Below are positions 17,820 to 25,750 of a DNA stretch of 64,000 nucleotides, piece by piece. Both the position numbers and the translations under genes were made by a program. Source of the stretch: Sporosarcina sp. P33 (GTDB lineage: Bacteria; Bacillota; Bacilli; Bacillales_A; Planococcaceae); contig NZ_CP015027.1 of the NCBI RefSeq assembly GCF_002077155.1, forward strand, positions 620,001-684,000, written 5' to 3'. The notes under the pieces were generated by a model. The model had not been told where the DNA came from. It saw only the letters and a list, made by a program, of their open reading frames with translations, and made no database searches. Numbering within the stretch: position 1 is the first letter of the stretch; each line of letters starts with the position of its first letter.

Positions 17820-18373
17820 TGAAACGTCTGCTTGTGAGCGGTTATAAAGCCCATGAATTAGGAATTTTTAATGACCAGCATCCGGGTATTCCGATTATTA
17901 AGAAAGCATTGACCGACCAGCTTCTGCCGCTTCTCGATCAAGGACTCGAATGGGTCATCGTCAGCGGTCAGCTGGGCGTGGAGACGTGGGTGATTGAATG
18001 CGTCTGGGAACTGCAGGAAGATTATCCTCATTTACAATACGCTGTCATTACTCCGTTTCTTGATCAGCAGGCAAAATGGAACGAAACAAAACAGGAAACC
18101 TACGAACAAATATTGGCTCTTGCTGATTACACAGTAAGTCTGACAAACAAACCATATGAAGCACCTTGGCAGTTCGTAGAGAAAAACAAGTTTTTGCTCC
18201 GGAACTCCGATGCTTTATTACTTCTGTATGACGAAGATAATGAAGGCTCGCCAAAATTCCTCAAGAAGATGGCTGAACAATTAGCTGACACATCAAATTA
18301 TGAATTACTGACAATTACTGCGGATGATTTGCAGCTCATTGCTGAAGATCTTCAGCGTGAACAATGGGAGTAA
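17816..18373 (+). CDS. ypsA: YpsA/DUF1273 SLOG-family protein
   Basis: A 185-aa Rossmann-like protein of the SLOG superfamily. Motifs: LLVSGYKAHELGIF at the N terminus, WVIVSGQLGVETWVIE near residue 42 (nucleotide-binding Gly-rich loop), and LLLYDEDNEGSPKF near 138. YpsA affects cell division in B. subtilis and S. aureus; SLOG proteins are thought to bind nucleotides or ADP-ribose derivatives. The start overlaps the stop of the acyl-CoA dehydrogenase gene (ATGATGA), an unusual pairing, as ypsA is more often found with gpsB. Terminator downstream at 18472. Confidence 0.88.
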   Translation: MMKRLLVSGYKAHELGIFNDQHPGIPIIKKALTDQLLPLLDQGLEWVIVSGQLGVETWVIECVWELQEDYPHLQYAVITPFLDQQAKWNETKQETYEQILALADYTVSLTNKPYEAPWQFVEKNKFLLRNSDALLLLYDEDNEGSPKFLKKMAEQLADTSNYELLTITADDLQLIAEDLQREQWE

Positions 18374-18471
18374 CTAAAATGCCTTGCACTATTTCAATTC
18401 ATCCAAGATATTTGAAGGGATTTCAATTGAAAGCACAGGCAGTAAGATAAATAGCGGTACTTGAATTCAAA

Positions 18472-18520
18472 AAAACCGCGTAAAACCAAGTTATAAAAAC
18501 TTCGGTTTTACGCGGTTTTC
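18472..18520 (+). terminator. Terminator after ypsA
   Basis: AAAACCGCGTAAAACC / GGTTTTACGCGGTTTT, a 16-bp perfect stem with a 16-nt loop. Confidence 0.85.
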
Positions 18521-18613
18521 ATTTGATGATAACGGTTAATTGCCATAGACTTTCCGCTAACACCTCTTTTGACAGCTTCTGAACGTATTGCCCACTCCAT
18601 ACATCTTCGAAAA

Positions 18614-19069
18614 TCACATGTTTTGTGCATGGTAACCCAGTTTTTTCAGCTGTTCAATGAGCTGTTCTTTTTCTTTTATATCCAGCCCGCCAAAAATTTC
18701 TTTTATCGCTTTTTTGTGCTTAGGAAAGACTTCATCCATTAGTTCGGTCCCTTCTGCTGTTATAGAAGCATGGGTTACACGCCGGTCTTTTGGACAAGGT
18801 TTTCTTTTTACCAACTTTTTCTTTTCTAACTTATCCACGACATAGGTGATACTGCTGCTCGCAATCAATACCTTCTCACCAATTTTTTGAATCGGCTGAT
18901 CGCCTTTGCTGTAAACTAATTCCAGCACAGCGAACTCTGTAGGATTTAACTTGAATTGTTTTATATCTTCTTCCACGCGCGCTTTAATGGATTGCAACGC
19001 ACGGGTTAATACGATAAATGCTTTTAGGGACAAATCCTCTTCGTATAGTTCTGTATTTTTAGTATCCAT
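18614..19069 (-). CDS. MarR-family regulator, MhqR-like
   Basis: A 151-aa winged-helix regulator: LNPTEFAVLELVYSKG, recognition-helix region IASSSITYVVDKLEKK, wing KDRRVTHASITAEG, and a C-terminal dimerisation helix. The helix sequence resembles B. subtilis MhqR, which controls quinone and aromatic detoxification genes. It has no cysteine in the N-terminal helix, unlike OhrR. Upstream is a perfect palindrome TATCTCGAATTCGAGATA fitting MhqR-type operators, so autoregulation is likely. Identification as MhqR is by resemblance; a different MarR subfamily remains possible. Confidence 0.82.
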   Translation of the reverse strand: MDTKNTELYEEDLSLKAFIVLTRALQSIKARVEEDIKQFKLNPTEFAVLELVYSKGDQPIQKIGEKVLIASSSITYVVDKLEKKKLVKRKPCPKDRRVTHASITAEGTELMDEVFPKHKKAIKEIFGGLDIKEKEQLIEQLKKLGYHAQNM

Positions 19070-19083
19070 GATTTACTCCTTTT

Positions 19084-19101
19084 TATCTCGAATTCGAGAT
19101 A
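19084..19101. promoter_or_regulatory. MarR/MhqR-type operator
   Basis: TATCTCGAATTCGAGATA is an 18-bp perfect palindrome 14 bp upstream of the MarR-family start codon. It matches, from memory, the MhqR operator of B. subtilis. Confidence 0.7.
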
Positions 19102-19230
19102 ATTATATACCATTGGGCTGATCGTGTCAATTGTGAGGGAATAACCTCTTTCTGCATTACTTGGCCAATTGCTGAATCAGCATGGATTCATTAATTTTAT
19201 TTCGAGAATTATACAGCTGCTATAGATCTT

Positions 19231-19485
19231 TTATACAGCAAGGATATATTCAGCCGTCTGAATCTTGGTCCCCCTTTTTTCTTTTAGATTCAAAAATGTA
19301 TCATATCCAAAGAATACGGCTATTCCGCTCCAGAAGATGATAGGCGGCGAGAATAAATCTTTGTTGATTAACAGGTAAGAGAAATAATTAATGGCTGTTA
19401 TGAGCATATATGTAAAGAAGCCAAGTAATGCTGCTCTTTTACTATGTAATAGTTCTATTTTATTCATTCGTTTAAATAACTTCAT
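19231..19485 (-). CDS. Small membrane protein, unknown (84 aa)
   Basis: An 84-aa protein with two predicted membrane helices (about residues 19-40 and 46-62), a basic N terminus and a basic C-terminal stretch LKEKRGTK. GAGGA lies six bases before the ATG, so it is probably translated. I do not recognise a named domain. It sits at the edge of the repeat-rich accessory region between a MarR regulator and the first 126-bp repeat, with a GCGCCCG motif about 60 bp upstream of its start. Confidence 0.6.
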   Translation of the reverse strand: MKLFKRMNKIELLHSKRAALLGFFTYMLITAINYFSYLLINKDLFSPPIIFWSGIAVFFGYDTFLNLKEKRGTKIQTAEYILAV

Positions 19486-19542
19486 TTACATTCCTCAGTT
19501 CTATACAATCCCCAGTTTATGGGATAATCTTATGTGATCTTC

Positions 19543-19551
19543 GCGCCCGAT
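19543..19551. repeat. GCGCCCGAT motif, copy 1
   Basis: GCGCCCGAT core within a weak hairpin (ATCT ... AGAT) between a small gene and the first long repeat. One of several similar motifs in 19.5-31.6 kb. Confidence 0.4.
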
Positions 19552-19573
19552 AGCTAGATAGTGGTTTGAAACC

Positions 19574-19699
19574 GTTGATCTGCGCTGCAGCCGGACGCTT
19601 TCTGGAGGGAGGGCGGTGGACCACACCCCTCGCTTCGCTCGCAAGGTGTTTCACCTGTCCCTCTGATCCTCCCAGTCGCCTGTTTCCGCTCCGATCAAC
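19574..19699. repeat. 126-bp GTTGATC/GATCAAC-bounded repeat, copy 1
   Basis: Begins GTTGATCTGCGCTGCAGCCG and ends CTCCGATCAAC. Inside are a GGTGGACCACACC / GGTGTTTCACC stem and GGAGGGAGGGC / GTCCCTCTGATCCTCC, giving an imperfect hairpin capped by CGCTTCGCTCGC. Two further copies lie at 20200 and 20393. Non-coding, MITE- or REP-like; no transposase is attached. Confidence 0.85.
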
Positions 19700-19780
19700 T
19701 AAGTGAATACAAAAAGCGTATGCGACAATAACGCCCGATTGCTTTATAAGACTTTGTTGATAAAGATCGCAGAAAGTTTT

Positions 19781-20110
19781 TCAGCCATCTACGTTACCGT
19801 TCTCCAATCTCATATTTAATACATCATAATCCTCTTTTTTAAAAGTTACAGTTATCCTAGCGACTCTTTTTGAATTCGGATACAGATATAATTGCTGATT
19901 AAATTTTATTCCTAACGGTGTAATTATTTGGTAGATTAAATTTAAAATATGAAAGCAATCTAACTCGACTCCATCTTTCAAATTATTTTTCACACTAATA
20001 ACCACTATGTTGTCAATGGTTTCAAATGCAGGTTTTCTGGGCGAAATATTGTTGACTTCGCAGAGTTTCTTAATAACTTGCTTGAAAACATCTGTGTTCG
20101 CACTACTCAT
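19781..20110 (-). CDS. Hypothetical protein (109 aa)
   Basis: An unrecognised protein of about 109 residues from ATG at 20110 (116 from the GTG at 20131). It has no membrane segment, a helical N terminus (NTDVFKQVIKKLCEVNN) and an alternating-strand C-terminal half (VARITVTFKKEDYDVLNM), suggesting a small alpha/beta protein. AAAGGTG precedes the ATG at a long distance of eleven bases. It is flanked on both sides by copies of the 126-128 bp repeat, and a CGCCCGATTG motif lies 40 bp after its stop. Lower GC than the core genes points to acquisition. Confidence 0.5.
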   Translation of the reverse strand: MSSANTDVFKQVIKKLCEVNNISPRKPAFETIDNIVVISVKNNLKDGVELDCFHILNLIYQIITPLGIKFNQQLYLYPNSKRVARITVTFKKEDYDVLNMRLENGNVDG

Positions 20111-20199
20111 TCCCAATACAACACCTTTCACAAATTGGATTCATTTCACCAAGAGTTATTCGGTTAAATAGCCCATAGATGGGATAACGGTTGGAACTC

Positions 20200-20327
20200 G
20201 TTGATCTGCGCTGCAGCCGGACGCTTTCTGGAGGGAGGGCGGTGAACCACACCCCTCGCTTCGCTCGCAGGGTGTTTCACCTGTCCCTCTGATCCTCCCA
20301 GAGTCGCCGGCTTCCGCTCCGATCAAC
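20200..20327. repeat. GTTGATC/GATCAAC-bounded repeat, copy 2 (128 bp)
   Basis: Nearly identical to copy 1, with the same termini and internal hairpin; differs mainly by a two-base AG insertion in CCCAGAGTCGCC and a few substitutions. Confidence 0.88.
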
Positions 20328-20360
20328 TAAGTGAGTGCGAATAAATCATATGCTGCAATC

Positions 20361-20369
20361 GCGCCCGAT
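20361..20369. repeat. GCGCCCGAT motif between repeat copies 2 and 3
   Basis: GCAATC-GCGCCCGATAACG lies in the 65-bp spacer between two long repeats, about 24 bp before copy 3; the same spacing relation to the long repeat is seen for copy 1. Confidence 0.4.
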
Positions 20370-20392
20370 AACGGAGATAATGGTTGCAACCC

Positions 20393-20520
20393 GTTGATCT
20401 GCGCTGCAGCCGGACGCGTTCCGGAGGGCGGGCGGTGAACCACACTCCTCGCTTCGCTCGCTAGGTGTTTCACCTGTCCCGCTGATCCTCCCGGAGTCGC
20501 CGGCTTCCACTCCGATCAAC
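20393..20520. repeat. GTTGATC/GATCAAC-bounded repeat, copy 3 (128 bp)
   Basis: Same termini and architecture as copies 1 and 2. Changes such as GCGTTCCGGAGGGCGGGC opposite CCCGCTGATCCTCCCGG alter both sides of the stem together, which suggests the structure is kept. Confidence 0.88.
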
Positions 20521-20560
20521 TAAGTATATGCTTCTAAATTTATTCAGTAATCTGCGCCCG

Positions 20561-20986
20561 TTAGCTGTAAGCAGTTTCTCCCGACTTATCCCATTTTCTT
20601 AAAAATCTATCAATCACAAAGAATACAACGGAAAAAACAAAGCATAATACGGGAATAGGATGCGTAACAACCTCAACGAAATTAAACGTTGCAAAAGGTT
20701 TGTACTCATAAAAAATACTGTAAGGAATTATAAACAAAAGACCAAATAAAATGTGGAACCCTAGAGAGATAACTTCTTGAAACTTCTTTGCTTTAACACT
20801 TAATTTATCCGCAATAACTGAGGGGGAAATTCCGTATATGAAAACTATGGGAACTATGTATAGCGAATAAACTACAATTCCAAGGAATATCCCACCATCT
20901 TGATAAGGCACTGGTTCCAGTATATTCAAACCAATTATGGCAAGAATCGAAGTGAAAAGTGCCACGTAGATTTTTCTTTTAAACAT
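20561..20986 (-). CDS. Hypothetical four-helix membrane protein (141 aa)
   Basis: A 141-aa hydrophobic protein with about four membrane helices (residues about 7-25, 33-54, 74-95, 108-127) and a basic C-terminal tail DRFLRKWDKSG. GAGGGAG lies seven bases before the ATG. No family is recognised. The stop codon lies beside a GCGCCCGTT motif and 40 bp from repeat copy 3. Likely an accessory gene; function unknown. Confidence 0.6.
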   Translation of the reverse strand: MFKRKIYVALFTSILAIIGLNILEPVPYQDGGIFLGIVVYSLYIVPIVFIYGISPSVIADKLSVKAKKFQEVISLGFHILFGLLFIIPYSIFYEYKPFATFNFVEVVTHPIPVLCFVFSVVFFVIDRFLRKWDKSGETAYS

Positions 20987-21053
20987 AGCTTTTCTCCCTC
21001 ACCACTTATTTATATTATATAACAAAATGGCCCGATAGTAGCCCAGCCATTAT

Positions 21054-21079
21054 TCCGTAAACGCGCCCGATTGAGGAAG
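21054..21079. repeat. GCGCCCG-loop hairpin
   Basis: TTCCGTAAACGCGCCCGATTGAGGAA forms TTCC ... GGAA around a GCGCCCG loop; it matches the one at 31561 with paired changes in the stem, and shares AAGACTTTG downstream with the copy at 19732. Confidence 0.5.
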
Positions 21080-21251
21080 ACTATTTAAGACTTTGCTCAC
21101 ATATTTTTGAAAAAAACAAGACTGGTATTCATTTAAGAATGCGATAAAATGATTATTACAGTGTGTAGAGATATTGGTCAATTCATTCAACCAAAAATAT
21201 ATGTCACATGATACGTCTACCATCTGAAAACTTATTTCGGAGGGTAACAAA

Positions 21252-21755
21252 ATGCATAAAGAAAATCAACTGCCTCAATCGCCAAGAGAAGGCATACTAT
21301 TTATGATGATTATATCGATTATTTCTGTAAACACCATTGCTCCTATCATTATGATGTTGGATCAAGGATTCAACACGGGAAATTATTTGGAAACGTTACG
21401 GATTATCCCTCTCCTATGGGTTATTATCGTGTTGTTGGTAACTTTGGTCGCTGAACCGATAGTTAGTAAAGCAATGCCAACATTCGCAACTAGAACGGAT
21501 GGATTCAATGCCCACATATTGTTGAATACCTTTTTGACGGTTACAGTCTTATCTGTTTGCATGTCAATAATAGGACCTTGGGTTGGTATGTGGAAAATAG
21601 GCATCGAGCCTTTTCAAAACTTCTTTCACAATTGGTTTAGGAACTTCGGGGTGGCAATTTGGATCGAGTTACTGATTGCACAGCCCATCGCAAGATATGC
21701 AATGAAAAAAATACATGCAAAACAGGCAAGTAAAACAGAGAATGTAAATATTTAA
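21252..21755 (+). CDS. DUF2798 membrane protein
   Basis: A 167-aa protein built of two similar halves, each with two membrane helices and the family's Pro motifs: GILFMMIISIISVNTIAP ... EPIVSKAMP and LLNTFLTVTVLSVCMSIIGP ... QPIARYAMK. This internal duplication is the DUF2798 pattern. No function is established for the family. GGAGGG lies eight bases before the ATG and a strong terminator follows at 21896. The IS66 element was inserted just beyond that terminator. Confidence 0.78.
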   Translation: MHKENQLPQSPREGILFMMIISIISVNTIAPIIMMLDQGFNTGNYLETLRIIPLLWVIIVLLVTLVAEPIVSKAMPTFATRTDGFNAHILLNTFLTVTVLSVCMSIIGPWVGMWKIGIEPFQNFFHNWFRNFGVAIWIELLIAQPIARYAMKKIHAKQASKTENVNI

Positions 21756-21895
21756 CCTAGATAAATTCCTTTTATACTACCTTTTCATATTTTGTACTCC
21801 TGAACCAAACCCGTTACAAGTTAGATGGCATTTTCTAACATACCATCATTTACAGCATTCAGTAGTTAGCATAATTAATAAATATTTGATTTAAA

Positions 21896-21942
21896 AAATG
21901 GCGGTATCTGTGGGTATTGAATAACCACAGATACCGCCATTT
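21896..21942 (+). terminator. Terminator after the DUF2798 gene
   Basis: AAATGGCGGTATCTGTGG / CCACAGATACCGCCATTT, an 18-bp perfect stem followed by a T-rich run, four bases before the IS66 target duplication. Confidence 0.85.
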
Positions 21943-21945
21943 ATT

Positions 21946-21953
21946 ATTTTACT
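21946..21953. repeat. IS66 target-site duplication, left copy
   Basis: ATTTTACT directly precedes the element and is repeated exactly at 24412-24419. Confidence 0.92.
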
Positions 21954-22042
21954 GTAAGCGTCAAATAACCCACACCTTCTAACATCTACGATGTTTTGCG
22001 ATAATCACAATAACATCAAATGTTAGGAGGTTTTATTTTTCC

Positions 22043-22369
22043 ATGTCATCAGATGAACGAAAACAACTATGGCAGCAACGGATTGATGCCTACAAGGCAA
22101 GTGGCGAACCAAACGTGAAAGCATGGTGTCACCATAACGAAATTGGAGTTCAAAGTATGTATCAATGGATGAAAAAACTTGCTTCAAAATCAAGTTTCGA
22201 TGAACAACCTACAACACAATGGGTTGCACTCAATCAATCCAGCTCACACTCCGAGCCGAACGCATCTCTTCGTATCCATATAGGCAATGTGTCTATTGAG
22301 ATCCAAGATGATTTTAATCGAGCACTTTTTCAAGAAGTGATTACAATGCTCCAATATCATGTTAAGTAG
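22043..22369 (+). CDS. tnpA: IS66 TnpA-like protein
   Basis: First gene of the IS66 element, 108 aa. The N-terminal half has the helix-turn-helix (ERKQLWQQRIDAYKASGEPN, WCHHNEIGVQSMYQWMKKL) of IS66 accessory proteins, thought to bind DNA. TAGGAGG lies 13 bases upstream of the ATG. The end overlaps tnpB by 11 bases, which suggests coupled translation, usual in this family. Required with tnpB and tnpC for efficient transposition in studied relatives. Confidence 0.9.
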   Translation: MSSDERKQLWQQRIDAYKASGEPNVKAWCHHNEIGVQSMYQWMKKLASKSSFDEQPTTQWVALNQSSSHSEPNASLRIHIGNVSIEIQDDFNRALFQEVITMLQYHVK

Positions 22370-22715
22370 ATCCCCGATTGATCAAGTTTACTTGGCTTGC
22401 GGTCCAACGGACTTGCGCAAATCGATTGACGGATTAGCTGCAATTGTTCAATTGAGTTTTCAACTAGATCCCTTTTCATCGAATCTCTTTGTTTTCTGCA
22501 ATCGTAAACGGGATAAATTAAAAATCCTGCACTGGGATCATAATGGGTTTTGGTTGTACTACCGCCGTTTGGATGAAGGCCTGTTCCATTGGCCTAATCA
22601 AAAAACTGCAAGTGCGCTAAAAATTAGCCAACGGCAATTAAATTGGTTACTGGACGGGCTTCCCATGGAACAAAAACAAGCCCATCCAAAGATTGATGCG
22701 AAATCTATCATTTAG
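22359..22715 (+). CDS. tnpB: IS66 TnpB protein (IS66 Orf2)
   Basis: The 118-aa second protein of the element with the PF05717 signature VYLACGPTDLRKSIDGLAAIVQ and FVFCNRKRDKLKILHWDHNGFWLYYRRLDEG. Highly conserved among IS66 elements; its exact role in transposition is unknown. It starts inside tnpA (ATG at 22359) and ends 48 bp before tnpC. Confidence 0.95.
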   Translation: MLSRSPIDQVYLACGPTDLRKSIDGLAAIVQLSFQLDPFSSNLFVFCNRKRDKLKILHWDHNGFWLYYRRLDEGLFHWPNQKTASALKISQRQLNWLLDGLPMEQKQAHPKIDAKSII

Positions 22716-22762
22716 AGAGAGTTGACAACCCATGTCTTCTCTCTTTGTGTTAATATATTCTC

Positions 22763-24358
22763 ATGGAAAAAAATACGACTGAACTACAAGCAACAATTGA
22801 AGAGCTCGCAGCGAAAAATGTGGATTTAGAAAAACAAAAAGAAGTCCTAGAGGCAAAAATTAAATGGTTGGAAGAACAGTTCCGACTTAGCCAACAAAAG
22901 AAATTTGGGACTTCCAGTGAAAAATCAAATCCAGACCAAATCGAACTTCTCCTCTTCAACGAGGCTGAACTGTCAGTAGATGAAAATATAGAAGAACCCA
23001 CACTTGAATCGATTACTTATCAACGAAAAAAGTATATCGGACAACGAGATGCGAAACTTGAAAACCTGCCTACGGAAACGATCCATTATCGTTTACCTGA
23101 TAAAGAGCAGGTCTGTTTGTGTTGTGGCGAAACAGTTCACGAAATGAGCACAGAAACGAGACGCGAATTGAAAATCGTTCCCGCTCAAGTGACAGTCGTT
23201 GAACACGTTCAACATATTTACAGCTGCCGTCAATGTGAGCGGGAAGGAATAGAAACACCGATTGTCACAGCTAAAATGCCAGCGGCAGTCTTTCCAAAAA
23301 GTCTTGCATCACCTTCTTCAATGGCATATATAATGAATCAAAAATACGTAGAAGGGATGCCCTTATACCGAATTGAAAAACAATTTGAACGTCTTGGTGT
23401 CTTTCTATCACGCCAAACGATTGCCAACTGGGTAGTATATGGTGCAACGAAATGGCTCTCACCGCTTTACAATCGCTTGCACGAGTTACTACTTCAACTT
23501 GACCGTCTGCACGCAGACGAAACAACAGTTCAAGTTTTAGCAGAACCCGGAAAAGCGGCAAATTCCAAGTCCTATATGTGGTTGTACCGATCTAGTCACA
23601 ATGTGGAACCAATTATCTTATATGACTATCAAACTTCGCGCCACAGTAAGCACCCGAAGGCATTTCTTAAGGGATTTGAGGGATATCTTCATGTCGATGG
23701 TTATGCGGGATACCATGATTTGAAGGACGTGGAGTTGGTTGGCTGTTGGGCGCATGCTAGAAGAAAATATGACGAAACGCTCAAATCTTTACCTGCCAAT
23801 GTAGATAAATCTACGACTCTCGCAGCTGAAGGTCTTCAATTCTGTACGCAATTATTTAAAGTTGAAAAACAGATAGAAAAGGAATTTGAAAACTGTAGCC
23901 CCGAACAACGGCAAGAAGAACGTCAAAAACGCAGTCAACCCGTGTTGGATGCCTATTTAGCGTGGCTAAAATCCAAACGCCCTCAAGTTCCACCTAAAAG
24001 CAAATTAGGTGTCGCTATCAATTATAGTTTAAACCAATGGTCAAAACTCATTGCTTTTATGAAAGACGGGCGACTTGAACTCGATAATAACCGAGCAGAA
24101 CGTTCGATTAAACCATTCGTTATGGGAAGAAAAGCATGGCTATTTGCCCAATCAATGAAGGGTGCAACTGCCAGTGCCACCATCTATAGCATTGTCGAAA
24201 CGGCCAAAGAGAATCAATTAAACCCAATGAATTATTTAACCTATCTCTTTGAACATTTACCACAAATAGACCTAGATGATCAGGAAGCACTTGACCAGTT
24301 CCTTCCGTGGTCACAGACAATTCAGGAGGAATGCCGGATTCCTGTTAAAGTTAGATAA
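22763..24358 (+). CDS. tnpC: IS66 transposase
   Basis: A 531-aa DDE transposase. Order: N-terminal leucine-zipper-like coiled coil (about residues 5-45), a zinc-binding segment with CLCCGE and CRQCERE, then the catalytic domain with Asp in [10 protein letters not shown], Asp in [11 protein letters not shown], and Glu in [11 protein letters not shown]. No ribosome binding site is clear before the ATG. The frame is intact and full length. A truncated relative of its C terminus occurs at 29455-29719, from a different IS66 copy. Confidence 0.96.
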   Translation: MEKNTTELQATIEELAAKNVDLEKQKEVLEAKIKWLEEQFRLSQQKKFGTSSEKSNPDQIELLLFNEAELSVDENIEEPTLESITYQRKKYIGQRDAKLENLPTETIHYRLPDKEQVCLCCGETVHEMSTETRRELKIVPAQVTVVEHVQHIYSCRQCEREGIETPIVTAKMPAAVFPKSLASPSSMAYIMNQKYVEGMPLYRIEKQFERLGVFLSRQTIANWVVYGATKWLSPLYNRLHELLLQLDRLHADETTVQVLAEPGKAANSKSYMWLYRSSHNVEPIILYDYQTSRHSKHPKAFLKGFEGYLHVDGYAGYHDLKDVELVGCWAHARRKYDETLKSLPANVDKSTTLAAEGLQFCTQLFKVEKQIEKEFENCSPEQRQEERQKRSQPVLDAYLAWLKSKRPQVPPKSKLGVAINYSLNQWSKLIAFMKDGRLELDNNRAERSIKPFVMGRKAWLFAQSMKGATASATIYSIVETAKENQLNPMNYLTYLFEHLPQIDLDDQEALDQFLPWSQTIQEECRIPVKVR

Positions 24359-24411
24359 AGAATACACTAATGCCCACCTGAAAAACTAGGTGGGCATTAT
24401 TTGACGCTTAC

Positions 24412-24419
24412 ATTTTACT
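24412..24419. repeat. IS66 target-site duplication, right copy
   Basis: ATTTTACT, identical to 21946-21953. It contains the stop codon of the SRPBCC remnant. Confidence 0.92.
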
Positions 24420-24732
24420 TATTAGTTTGTTCTACGTATTGTTTAAAATTATCTAAAATCGCCTGCCATCCCTGTTGTTGAAACTCGATTGGATGTGTAG
24501 TTTCAGCGTCAAACGTCTCAATTACTTCGGTTTCATTTTTTTGACCGTTAAAGGTAATGTTTACTTTTCTTCCATCTCCTAAGGTATAAGAAATACCCTC
24601 ATGTAATTTTACTTCATCGTAGATTCCACCAAAATCGAAACCCATACTACCATCTTTTGCTTCCATTCTTGAAACGAATTTCCCACCTGCTTTAAGATCA
24701 TTCTCAGCAAATGGTGTGTGCCAATCTGCGAT
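24415..24732 (-). pseudogene. SRPBCC/AHSA1-type protein, 5'-truncated
   Basis: The C-terminal two thirds of an AHSA1-like START-fold protein are intact: DWHTPFAENDLKAGGKF, MEAKDGSMGFDFGGIYDEV, ISYTLGDGRKV, and the closing GWQAILDNFKQYVEQ. The first 40 or so residues of the family are missing. At about 24732 the frame runs into unrelated sequence with a terminator-like hairpin (24742-24768), so the gene has lost its start by deletion. An open frame continues to 24876 but has no family resemblance there. Its stop codon lies within the IS66 target duplication. Confidence 0.75.
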
Positions 24733-24741
24733 ATACTTATA

Positions 24742-24768
24742 AAAGGAGCGGAAAGATTCCGCTCCTTT
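24742..24768 (-). terminator. Terminator-like hairpin abutting the SRPBCC remnant
   Basis: AAAGGAGCGGAA / TTCCGCTCCTTT with a 3-nt loop. It looks like the 3' end of a lost upstream gene joined to the truncated SRPBCC gene. Confidence 0.7.
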
Positions 24769-24922
24769 CTTTATGCTATTTCTTGTGCGAGCACAGATTA
24801 GAATGAATGGTGAACCCGTTAGAAATATACTATTCACTCTTTCCATGGTTGATTCACTATCAGAAAGTACGATCAATTTCTTTAATCACTTCCCCAACTA
24901 ACTCTTCTGAACGTCTAGTCTG

Positions 24923-25561
24923 TTATTCAGATTCACCAACGACAGTAAATCTTTCATTCACGTGCTTCGGATTTTCAATCTCATCGACTATGGCAATAGC
25001 GTAGTCAGCATAGCTGATGTAACTTTCGCCTTTCGAATTAACGAGAAGGTAGTCTTTTCCTGACTCATATGATCCCGTTCTCTTCCCTTCCGGATCAAAT
25101 ACGGCAGACGGGCTAATAAATGTCCATGACATATCTGTTGTTTCTCGTAATTCTTGCAAGTTACGTGCTTGTCCTTTTGCTGTTGGTTTAATGAAATCAG
25201 GAAAATCAGGTGTATCGATGACCTGAACGGTTTTGTTTTCGTCAACATAAAGGCTTCCAGCTCCACCTACAATGATTGCTCTTGTATTTGTTCCTTGAAG
25301 CGCCTCAATTAAAGTATGACCTGCATCCACATGTGGTTGTTCTTCGCCAAGTGGAGCACCGAAGGCATTTACGACAACATCAAATGGTTTGACATCATCC
25401 GTCGTAAGTTCCAATATGTTTTTTTCAATAACCGTCACATTCTTGCCCTTAAGTTTTGACGCATCTCTTACAACTGCTGTGACATGGTGTCCCCGATTAA
25501 TTGCTTCTTCCATAATAAAATTTCCTGCTTTTCCGCTTGCTCCAATAACTGCAATATTCAT
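24923..25561 (-). CDS. NAD(P)-binding NmrA/YwnB-like protein
   Basis: A 212-aa atypical short-chain dehydrogenase: N-terminal Rossmann IAVIGASGKAGNFI (residues 3-16), VVVNAFGAP near residue 63, IIVGGAGSLYVDE near 95, and the SPSAVFDP loop. There is no YxxxK catalytic pair, typical for NmrA-like sensors or quinone/flavin reductases. GGAGG is eight bases before the ATG. It is downstream of the catE-type cluster in the same direction and may be controlled by the HxlR regulator; a role in handling reactive electrophiles is inferred. Confidence 0.82.
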   Translation of the reverse strand: MNIAVIGASGKAGNFIMEEAINRGHHVTAVVRDASKLKGKNVTVIEKNILELTTDDVKPFDVVVNAFGAPLGEEQPHVDAGHTLIEALQGTNTRAIIVGGAGSLYVDENKTVQVIDTPDFPDFIKPTAKGQARNLQELRETTDMSWTFISPSAVFDPEGKRTGSYESGKDYLLVNSKGESYISYADYAIAIVDEIENPKHVNERFTVVGESE

Positions 25562-25750
25562 GATCTTATTCCTCCAGCTTCAAATTTATTTTGTCCACAT
25601 CGCACATTAAAAACAATCTAAAATTTTATATCGTTTCATCAAAATAGCCTTGGAGTATGTGCGCCCAGATTTTTTTTGTGCTAGCTGTGAAACGTTTCCT
25701 TATTCGAATTGTATCTACCTTCAACAGGAATCTAACCGGTCACGATCAAT

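Larger units (their letters stand above)
21954..24411 (+). mobile_element. Complete IS66-family insertion sequence (2458 bp)
   Basis: Ends are inverted repeats: left GTAAGCGTCAAATAACCCAC and right, reversed, GTAAGCGTCAAATAATGCCC, both with the IS66 GTAAGCGTC start. An exact 8-bp duplication ATTTTACT flanks the element, the size known for IS66. Inside are the three IS66 genes tnpA, tnpB and tnpC, all open. The intact frames and unmutated target duplication indicate a recent, possibly still active insertion. Confidence 0.97.

Noticed and set aside
19574-20520. Repeats at 19.5-20.5 kb as a CRISPR array
   Set aside because: Units are 126-128 bp, irregularly spaced, have internal hairpins, and no cas genes are near.
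21896-21942. 18-bp stem as part of the IS66 terminal repeat
   Set aside because: It lies outside the exact 8-bp target duplication and works as the terminator of the DUF2798 gene.
24415-24876. Full 153-aa protein starting at 24876
   Set aside because: The first third has no family resemblance, contains a terminator hairpin, and lacks a ribosome binding site; only the SRPBCC part is supported.
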